Origin: Cryoendolithus antarcticus | Taxonomy: Eukaryota > Ascomycota > Dothideomycetes > Cladosporiales > Cladosporiaceae | Assembly: GCA_002077065.1 (NCBI GenBank) | Contig: NAJO01000009.1 | Location: 744,001 to 808,000 of the forward strand | DNA: 64,000 bases | Reading direction: 5' to 3' | In this document: piece after piece, positions 23,297-32,238 of the stretch | Numbering within the stretch: position 1 is the stretch's first letter | Layout: the number at the start of each line of letters is the position of its first letter | Position numbers and translations under genes: made by a program | Notes under the pieces: model-generated | The model's input: the letters and a program-made list of their open reading frames with translations, nothing else | The model's database searches: none | What the model was told of the DNA's origin: nothing

Positions 23297-25023
23297 CTAG
23301 CTTCTCTTCCACTTCTTGTATGCCCAGCTCGAAAGCTTCACGGACGGTTCGTCGAACACTCTGGTGCCCACTTCGGCGCAGTACAGCATCACCTAGGTAC
23401 ATTGTCAGTATCTCGGAAGTATTAGTGAGCACGTTAGCAAAACTTACCGGGAGTGACAACAGAACCACGATGACGAAATTGTACTCCAGCCCTTGAGGAC
23501 CGCCATCTGGTATTGGCCACCAGGCAGCGTCGTGCCATTTGTTATACAGCGCCAGGAAGGGCTCGTATGGGTTGTCCATGAGTGGCTTTGGTCCGCGGAA
23601 GCCAGTAAGGTAGAAAAGACGATCGGAGAACAGTCCAATAATCGGCCCGTGGACGAGGTAAAGGGCGAAGGAGTGGCGACCCAGGTACTGTGCGAAGTTC
23701 GTCTCGAAGATGGACCTGATCCATGCCTGGTAGAGTCAGCGAAGCCCAGGGACATGTCATAGATTGACCACTTACAATCTCACGAATGCAATACACCACG
23801 ATCCAGGCTGCCCAGAATAGCCAGAACCACCTGTGGTTGCTACCCTCTGTTTCGTAGACTTGGGGAATCATTTTCGACAAAGTGATCCAGCCAGGACAAT
23901 TGCCGAGTGTCTGCTCTCTACTTCCCCAGTCGCTGCTTGGCTGAGACGCGAGGTACGTGCCAATACCGAGGAACACATGAAGCAGCACCTGGCGAGTCAG
24001 CGGCTTGGCACGGAAATAATCAACGGCGGTCTTCCATGGGAACCACGGAGCATCTGGATCATGAGAAAGGAGCTCTGTCTCCGACAGCAGAAGGCCTGAA
24101 AAGAAGCCGGCGTACCATGCACCACTGGCAAGTTTCAGTCAGAGATTCTAGCGGAGGATTCTGAGGAGCATCACTTACGGTGTACCGAGCGCAAGGTAAA
24201 AGATCATACCGACATTCGCCCAAACTCTCGTCCGTATACTAGCTTGATGGGTAGCAAATAGCCACACAAAGATGAACATGCTGCCGCGCAGCTCGACCGG
24301 AATCGTCCAGGAGTGGGCATTGTAGTAAGTCCAGAGCAGACCGTTCTTGAAGAAGTAGACGAACATCGAGGATTCCCAAGCCCAGGACCGAAGTTCCGCG
24401 AAGAGTGAGGGCCGATGCGTGGGGAATGCCGTCTTGATCTCGAATGGAAAGTGCCATATAATTGCGAGAATCAGCGTGCTCCAGACGACAGGTAGTAGCA
24501 GCCTCATAGGCCGCCTGAACATGGCAGAATTGGCCGCTTCCAAAAACTCTTCTCGCCGGCCTTGATGAATAAGGGAGACCATGCGTCTAGGCAGCACATA
24601 GCCGGAGATGACGAAGAAGAGCATGACGGCGAAGTGGCCACTGAGGAAGGGTAGGCGAATGACTGGCAGAGCGAGCACCGAGTAGTTTTTGCCCTTGTCT
24701 TCCATGAAGCCCAGTTGCGCGCCATAGCATCGTTCCAGATCATGATGAGTATATACTGTCAGATGCATGATGCACACACCGAATGCTGCAGCGCCACGTA
24801 GGCCATCGAGCCACGCGGTGTTGCCTTTTCGTGGGGCTGGTGCGGTCTTTCTTCGCGAGAAGAACTCAGGTCGTAGTAGCTCGAGAATGGCGTGGAAGAC
24901 GAACTGAGGGGTCATGTTGCGGACGATATCGCGTATGCTTGCTCGTGGCTCTACAGGCTTCTCCAGCAGTCCCAGATGCCCATTCTCGACTGTCATGTTG
25001 TCGTTTGACAGTCTACGGGTCAT
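23297..25023 (-). CDS. Acyltransferase-3 family integral membrane enzyme
   Basis: Four exons: 24179-25023, 23776-24124, 23448-23726 and 23297-23392; introns are 44 to 55 nt and phases close (522 aa). Joins read LALGTP-GAWYAGFFSGLLLSE, YCIREI-AWIRSIFE and VVLLSLP-VMLYCAEVGTRVFD. The acyltransferase-3 pattern is clear: WLDGLRGAAAFGVCIMHL near residue 70 with the family histidine, FFVISGYVLPRRM, SWTIPVELRGSMF, and GRHSFALYLVHGPI near the C-terminus. These multi-pass enzymes move acyl groups onto membrane or secreted substrates; fungal relatives occur in secondary metabolism and cell-surface modification. The start at 25023 (MTRRLSND) is preferred over an upstream in-frame Met at 25182. Its neighbourhood does not show the substrate. 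Confidence 0.9.
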
Positions 25024-25567
25024 GATGTGATGAGATGTGACGAGGCTGCCATCGACCGGGGACAACCGATGGTAAGCCTGCAAGATACAGTTTGCTGTTC
25101 GTGGAGAAGAAACGCGAATAGACAGGAGGCGAAAGTTACTGATCGCGTGGCGGTCGGCTTTGGTGCTCCATTGGCGTCTCACATGCGAGACATTTCAAGG
25201 TTGCCCGATGTCAAACACCTCGGCTGCATGAATCAGGGGCGCGGTCCGCGGCACGGGATGCGCCTCTTCGGATAAGTCTGGGGCATTGCTCCGGTGGTGT
25301 TACAACATGATTACTGCATATTCACATCTTACTCACAACCTCACGTTCATTTCCTCACACCAATCAGACCCGTCCTCTACACCCGTCAATGATGGTGGAC
25401 GGTACCATGCTGAAGTTCGATATACGTACTCCTGATGCGGCGACGCTGAGACAGCATGGTCATGTAGATGTCGGTGAGGGTTCTCACAGGAGTGGACGCA
25501 AGTATCTTGCTGTGCGCAAATGGAGAGGGTGATGTTCGTATCTCTTTGAGTTCAGTTAGTTCTTATC
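25024..25567. other. Intergenic, no supported gene
   Basis: Divergent spacer between the acyltransferase and the decayed transporter. No site or gene identified. Confidence 0.5.
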
Positions 25568-26370
25568 ATGCGTCACTTTCCCTTCTTTCCAACAAGCAAG
25601 ACGCCGCCTGTGGAAGCCGACGCCAACGCTGCTGGAGGAACATTTGGGCCTGGGTATCTGCAAACCCATGTGGCGCAGCCTCGAGACTATGGCGTGCCTA
25701 GGCCATGTAGCTGCCAACGCTACACAGGCACGCTGCTGTTCAACATCGGCGCCTCCGTACTTGCCGCTCTCCACGGGACACTGAGTAAGCTTTTGGTAGT
25801 GAACACGGATTCTTCACGGGCGGCCACAATTGATCTCTTCAATTACATCGGCGTAGGGGCTCAAGTGCTCAACGGATGCCTTTTCGCCACGGACTGTCGC
25901 ACACTCTTATCTTCGTGCAAAGCATTCTCGGACTGATCATGTCCATTGCCTTTGTCGCAGCAGCAAAGCTTTTCGCCGATGCCTTCGTTCCAGCAGGAGT
26001 CAGAGCTGCGTCCTTGATTGAAGTCCGTGATTCCGCTTCCTCTGCACTGTCCTCAGCTGTTGATACAGCGGTCGCAGCCACGACGCGAGCACTCGACAAG
26101 CCGGACGTTCCGCTGACCATCTGCTCAATCGGGTTCGCTGTGGCCATCATCCTGGCAATGATAGGCATCTCACTCTTCCACATACCACAGGTGATTCCAG
26201 CGATGAAGACTCAAGCAGCGACTCAAGTGGCCTACAGCATGGTCGTATCTCCGGCTGGGCTTGCATACTTAATCTAGATCACAGTCCGCACTCGACGAAA
26301 GCAGAAGTACCACAACTGGGAGAGACCAGGCTTGTCACTACTGTTCGGTGTCGAGAGGCCGAGGATTTAG
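25568..26370 (+). pseudogene. Decayed MATE-like fungal transporter fragment
   Basis: Two overlapping open frames and a third in-frame continuation together resemble the N-terminal half of a fungal MATE-type transporter family. Frame one (25568 to about 25880) carries [25 protein letters not shown] and [12 protein letters not shown]. At about 25870-25885 the frame shifts and the similarity continues as [31 protein letters not shown] and TRALDKPDVPL (25876-26277). A TAG stop at 26275 then interrupts it, but the same frame goes on with ITVRTRRKQKYHNWERPGLSLLFG before a second stop at 26368. The second half of the family is missing and the next gene begins at 26505 on the other strand. I infer a pseudogene; an unusual intron at the shift is less likely because residues are also lost there. 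Confidence 0.75.
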
Positions 26371-26504
26371 TGCTACTGCAAACTTTCGAGTCCGTAACGG
26401 TCTGATTTGAGTGTGCGACTGTCACAACGCGTCCTAATGGCGCAGCAGGATCTATACATTATAGTTACAGTCTTGGAAGCGAACTCTCCCTCAACAGCGC
26501 ATAT

Positions 26505-28426
26505 CTATATCATCGTTCCCTTGTTCTGCTGCTTCCCCACATAGTAATTCTTCCACACCGCAATGGCGGGTATGCACAAGATCAATATACACGTACTCGC
26601 AACGCCACCCCACTTCTGCGTCTCGCCATACGCATAGTTGACAGCCGTGCGCTCAACAGTGCCCGGGACGAACATCTCTTGCGTAAGATATCCTCCGAGG
26701 TACAGCGTGCTGACCATGTTTTGTCGGTCGGCTGGCAGTAGCTTCATGAGTGCCTTGGGGAACACATTGCCATAGATGCTGCCTGCCACTGCGTCGCCGA
26801 TAGCACCACCGATGCTGGAGGATAGAGAGACGAGAGCCAGGGCCAGCGGTATGCCTTCACGATCTGCAGCAGCCATCACGGCCATCTGCTCACCGATGAC
26901 GAGCGTGCCACCTCCGAAAGCGATGAAGATCTGACACATGACAATGTAGCCGATGCCGTGGTCGTTGCCGCGGAAATAAATCGTGAGACCAGAGCCAAGG
27001 AACATGAGCGGCAGCGCGAAGAGCAGGCAAGCGTACTTGAAGCGCTTAGAGTAGCGAACATAGACTCCGAACATGATGCCAGCGAAGCACGATCCGACGT
27101 TATAGATCTGGCTCATGTATCCTGCATACCCCACCGGCAGAGCGTAGACAACCTTGACGAAAGCGTAGTAGGTGTTGTTCCAGCAGTAGAAGCTGAAGTA
27201 GAGGATCGCGGCTGTGGAGCAGGCTCCCAATACTGTAGGCTCCTTGAAGAGTTCCCAACGTACGAAGTGGGTCCGCGCGAAGTAGCGCTCCCAGATCGCG
27301 AAGACAGGGAAAAGCAGGATGCCGATGATGAGCATTGCAATGAAGGTTGCGCTATCGTAGCCTGCGCGGCCGTAGGTTACGAGGCTGAAGGGGAGGAGAA
27401 ACAGGATGAAGGCTGCCATGAGGAGGAGGGCACCGATGACTGGGAATGATGTTAGTCGAGGATCCATCGTATGGAAGGGCCACGTAGACTTGCCGTCGAA
27501 CTCGTGAAAGTAGTGTACGAATGACTGTATTGCGGAGCGGCCGGATGCATTGGGCGTGTAGATCCCCATTTTCTCGGCCTTACGCTGGTAGAACTTGAAC
27601 ACGACTGCGAGTGGCAGAAACACGACTGGCTGGATGATGCAGAAGGCACCGATAGCCCAACGCCATGTGGTCATGCTCAGGAAGGACTGCGCTCCCAATG
27701 GTCCGGTGAAGGCAGTGCAGATGAACGGTGCAGAAGCGAATGCGAAAGTGAAGGCTCGATTACGCAGCCCAGTTGTGTCGGCAATGAAAATGTCCATGAT
27801 CAAGTAGATCGCATCGTAGCCGATCCAGTACAGCACATATCCGGCAGCATACCCATTGACGCCGCTAGCTGATGCTAGTAGGATCATCCCGAGGAGGTAA
27901 ACCATGAAGAAGATGACGAAGCCTTCAGCCCGGCCCCAAAGTGTAATGATCCGGGCGATCGGCAGTCGCAGAACACCGCCAATGATGCTAGACAGTATGG
28001 CTGCTGTGGTGTACGCAGGCGCAGTTGCGAAGGTCGAGAAGGCGGCGAAGGTTGCTTGGCCCATGATCGCTGATTGGAATGCGAGCATGAAGAAGCAGAC
28101 CCATATCCTGGCTGATGGTCAGACTTGAACGGGACCAGTGAGTTTGATCCACGGCATTACCATGCGTAAGTGCAGTACACTGCTTTCTTGCTCCAAACAA
28201 GTGCAGCAGCCTCGGCCTTCTGTTGACCAGGCAAGGCATCGACGGTGATGGTGTTGGGATGCTCTCGGACTTCTTTCTCATTGCGAGCTTCGAGGCTCAG
28301 GGTATCGCTATCGCTGTCCGAGTGCACGAAGTGAGAGTCCTCCTTCGACGCGTGGACATTGTCGTTGGCTGCGGCCGATGCTGTCGAGCCATCCTGGCCG
28401 GCGAAGGACTTGAAAGAGAAGCCCAT
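26505..28426 (-). CDS. Siderophore-iron transporter, MirB/Sit1-like MFS
   Basis: Two exons, 28161-28426 and 26505-28107, with a 53-nt intron; the join reads [20 protein letters not shown]. The protein is 622 aa with 14 predicted helices. A hydrophilic acidic N-tail ([17 protein letters not shown]) precedes the first helix, as in fungal siderophore/H+ symporters (Arn/Sit, MirA-C). Family landmarks are [65 protein letters not shown], an extracellular loop with YFHEFDG, and [22 protein letters not shown]. Its job is uptake of ferric siderophores at the plasma membrane. Two SreA-type GATA sites lie about 345-370 bp upstream, which supports iron-dependent repression. Confidence 0.93.
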
Positions 28427-29628
28427 CGCAACTGCCGCTTAGCCCTTCCAATTACTCCAGCGCAATGTGCTGTGTACAATGAGAGTGAGGTTGATGTAGA
28501 TTGATAAGGGATTGAGTGCGAGAGATCAAAAAGATAAGGCAAGATGGAAATCTCTGTCACCTCGTTGCCGAAGATCACCAAGAAGTGGACTCCAATCGTC
28601 CCACTTGCTAGCGATCGCAAGAAACGACAGCCAAGCTGCCGAGGTCGGCTCTATAGCGGCGATGGTGAAGGGCTGCGCTCATTGCATCCGGCGATGAGTG
28701 GCATGCCCAGAAGTCCTGGCAGGGAAGTAAGCGTGAGACACTCGCTCAACGCTGGAGTAGGTCATATCCTTTATCAGATCTTGCTCAATCTGATAGTCCT
28801 CTTCTGAGGTTCGACTTGGTGGCGCCCGCTAGGTAGAAAGTGCGCTTTTAGAGTTTGCCATTGGCCGGCGATGTCGGAGACATTACACAACTTGACAGCG
28901 CAGTCAATCGGCCGCCAACAGGGTAACAAATGAAATGGCTACATGTATGCTGAGGCAAGAGCTCTGAGCATGACATGAGGCAAGAATTTCTCGTCTGAGT
29001 ATCGATCGCCTTACATTCTGCAAATTAATGGCAGCCAACGCGATGTCTGGAAATACCTTGCACTTTGAGGCTCGCTTGAGAAACACGGTATTTGTGCTCT
29101 CAGCGTTTGCTCTAAGGCTCACCACGACCGACAGCGAGCTCGCGGTCAATTTGACTATCAAGAACATGGCGTCGCCTTTTGGTAGCACCATCGTGTGACC
29201 TACACAAGAGCGATTGGGTGAGGCCTTAGCTGTGCGTCCTTCCACGCAGTCGGGAAACGGCGATATGCTGCTGCGGATGGCCCCCTTAGCACAATACTGG
29301 TAGACGCCCCTCCGTTGAGGCAATTTCTTAGTCTCCCAATCGTCCTCTCTTGTATCCTGTATTCGACATACGGCTCATAAGGCTTCATCCCCGATGACAC
29401 CAGTGACTCAGGTCTTGGACGAAAGTGACACCGACATCGCCTGCGATCCCTCGGCAATCAAGAGCTGCACATGTTCACCTTATCTTTGCCCTGAATTGGG
29501 TCATCTGAGGTACGTCTATCGGAGCGCAATCCTAGGAGTCTCACTGTAAACCTTCCGACGACCTTGCAACGTAGGTGTTTTGTTCGTTGCTGCGGAGCAT
29601 ATTACCAAAGTAGCTACACTCTGAAACA
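28427..29628. promoter_or_regulatory. Divergent promoter region of siderophore and amino-acid transporters
   Basis: About 1.2 kb between two divergent starts. Besides the GATA pair listed separately it has a CCAAT at 28592-28596 that could bind the CCAAT complex/HapX. A 139-codon antisense frame at 28904-29323 has no family resemblance and is not called. Confidence 0.5.
28771..28796 (-). promoter_or_regulatory. Pair of SreA/Urbs1-type GATA sites
   Basis: TTATCAGAT at 28771-28779 is the exact complement of ATCTGATAA, the consensus (ATCWGATAA) for the iron-responsive GATA repressor SreA/Urbs1. A second near-match, ATCTGATAG, follows at 28788-28796 on the opposite strand. They lie upstream of the siderophore transporter start at 28426. 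Iron-repressed expression is inferred from the motif and the gene's function. Confidence 0.7.
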
Positions 29629-31226
29629 ATGGAGAAAGACAACATCAGCCCGCACGTTCGTGCCTCCGATGTCGAGTACGACAAAGAAGCAGATCTTGAG
29701 GTGCGAGAGGTGTTCAAGAAAGACATCGATGGCGGTGTACAGTTCAGGACCGTCAGCTGGCAACGAGCTGCGATCGTCTTCCTCAAGATTCAATTCGCCA
29801 TGAGCATTCTCGCTGTACCTGGTGCATTGGCTACGCTGGTATGCCAAACTTCGTATAATCGAGTGACTAATTGATCGCTGACGCTACGGAAGGGTGCTGT
29901 AGGCGGCGCGATCTCGATCGTTGGCTGGGGCGCACTCAATACTTGTAAGCAAGCCGGTCTCCGTCCTGTGGAGTCGAGCTAAGATCTATAGACACTGCCG
30001 TCGTACTGGGCGACTTTCACAATCGCCATCCAGAATGTCATAGTACGCCTCGATCCCCTGCAACCTCGGATCGGGTTCGGCTGACGTTCGCCTAGCACTG
30101 GCCGATATGATGGGACTACTATGGGGCCGTATCGGACGCGCACTCGTAGGAGCTCAGATTCTTGTCGCACAAGTGCTTATCACAGCAGCTGGCATCGTCT
30201 CTATCTCGACCGCGTTCAACGCGCTGTCAGAACATGGCGCATGCACTGTTGCATTCAGCGCCGTGGCTGCCGTTCTCATCACTGGCTGCTCATCGATCCG
30301 AACATTCTCGCGGCTTGGCTGGCTGACTTGGGCCGGCTTCATTACCTTCTTCATCGCAGTCTTCATCTTCGTCGTTGCGGTCACTCAGCAAGATCGACCA
30401 GCAGCAGCTCCGCCAACAGGAGACTTTGATTTGGGCTGGACTTCGATCGCGTACCCCACCTTCATCGCTGGCATTACGGCGTCAGCGAACATTTTCATCT
30501 CGTGCAGCGGCAGCTCCATGTATCTGCCAGTGATCTCCGAGATGCGACGGCCGAAGGACTACCGCAAGGCTGCGCTGGTCGCCGGGATTCTGGTCGTGTC
30601 ACTCTACCTCACCTTCTCGCTTGTGACCTATCGATGGTGCGGAGTATGGCTTTCAACGCCAGCATTTGGGAGCGCTGGCACGCTGTTCAAGAAGATCTCC
30701 TATGGCATTGCCTTACCTGGCCTTGTCATTGGTGTGGGCATCTACCAGCATGTAGCCGCCAAGCTGGTGTTTGTTTGGACTCTGCGAGACTCGAAGCACC
30801 TACAATCGAATAGCGTCGTTCACTGGTCTACTTGGCTTGGCCTGAACTTACTGCTGGGTGCGCTCGGCTTCATCGTAGCGGAAGCAGTGCCTATATTGAA
30901 CTACTTGCTCGGTCTAGCTGGATCGCTGTGTTTTGCGCCGTTCAGCTTGATCTTCCCGGCTCTGCTCTGGATGTACGATTTCCGGTCCGCTCGCTCAGGT
31001 CCAGCTGGCAGCAAGGCCCTGTACGGCTTCCATGTGTTTATCGTGTTACTGGGCCTATTCATGGTGATCGGCGGCACGTGAGTGGAAGTTCGAATGTCAC
31101 TTTGCGTGCTCCCACTGATCAAGTCGCAGATACGGTGTAGCTCTGTCCATTCGGGACGCCTTCGCGACAGGCGCAATAGCTCGCGTCTTCGACTGTAGTG
31201 ATAACTCGGGATCTGTCGGTACGTAG
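29629..31226 (+). CDS. AAAP-family amino-acid transporter
   Basis: Five exons: 29629-29838, 29893-29944, 29992-30042, 30096-31077 and 31130-31226; phases close at 463 aa. Joins restore [45 protein letters not shown] and [16 protein letters not shown]. The protein is an Aa_trans-type (amino acid/auxin permease) carrier resembling the Neurospora MTR neutral amino-acid permease group. It has a hydrophilic N-tail of about 45 residues and then about 11 helices. Landmarks are [23 protein letters not shown] (TM1), HPECHTLADM and [12 protein letters not shown]. Location in the plasma or vacuolar membrane cannot be told apart. Exons 2 and 3 are about 50 nt each. It is divergent from the siderophore transporter. 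Confidence 0.9.
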
Positions 31227-32238
31227 TGGTACGAACGTCTGCTCGCTAAATGGCGAGCCTCTTCGTCGTCATCCAGGTTCAGATGATCCAGTGAGGCGTA
31301 CGACGTGACTTGCAAGACGATCGCGCTTCCAGTCTCACCCGGGGAAGTGCATCGGTAAGTGCTAGGCTACCCTAGGCGGGTGCCTGTGTACAGAACACCT
31401 CCGGTTCTCAAAAAAATGAAACGCTCCTGTGCTCCTATCAAGGCACCCACAACAGCGCATTCGCCCTACAATACGCAGGAGAGAGGCCCGAGTCTCAGCT
31501 AGCAGATGACCGAACCTTACATGTTCTCTTGGGTAAAATAGTGTAACGTACCAGTCTCACAGCTAGCCTGGTAATAGCATTCCCTACGCTTCCGACACTC
31601 GGAGAAGCGCAGGAACCAGCTTGTCCTCGCTATGCAGATTGGACGCTCGTATGCGCGTGAAGACGGTCTCTGCGATCTCTGACAAAGACCACCGCCAGCA
31701 CATTGCCCTTGATCCCACCGCATTATTGCACCGCGCGTGAGAGACTGCCGCATCAACTGCAAAGCGTCGCAGATTTGGTGTCTTGTCACCGTGTCCTCCC
31801 AATCACAAGAGCAGACACCGCTAATGCCAAGCCAAAAGTGGCTGAGTACCCTTGATACCACATAGGCGTAATATGCAGTCCCGCTGAACCACGACTCAAC
31901 CCTTGAAAGCCACTGCTGCCTGGACGCATGCTTTCCAACATGATTCTGTACCAGTGCGGCGTAGGGAGGTCGAGTCACAAGCTATAAGCACGGCACAGTA
32001 GGAGCTATACCGGTTATAGCTGCAATTCATGTGCGGGTATGCAGGTACCCGAGCTGCGGTTGCTGCCTTGTAGGAGTAGCTCTGCTACTACAGCAAGTAT
32101 ATATACCTCCATATCTTCTCTACCGGCCCTCTTCTCTTCTGCTCTCTCCTCATCCTGTTCACAGCCTAGCCCCAGAAATCTAAGGTCCTAGCGAACACAT
32201 ACTGGTCATCTGAAGAGCTGCCAAGAGATTCTACCGCC
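31227..32238. other. Intergenic; promoter of the reverse-transcriptase-like gene
   Basis: Contains a TATATATA at 32098-32105, 134 bp before the next start, followed by a pyrimidine-rich tract typical of fungal core promoters. A 153-codon frame on the minus strand (31517-31978) has no recognisable domain and is not called. Confidence 0.5.

Noticed and set aside
28904..29323. 139-codon minus-strand frame between the two divergent transporters
   Set aside because: No family resemblance; lies in a shared promoter region and looks like a chance frame.
31517..31978. 153-codon open frame on the minus strand upstream of the reverse-transcriptase-like gene
   Set aside because: No recognisable domain, composition unlike nearby genes, and no splice or family support.
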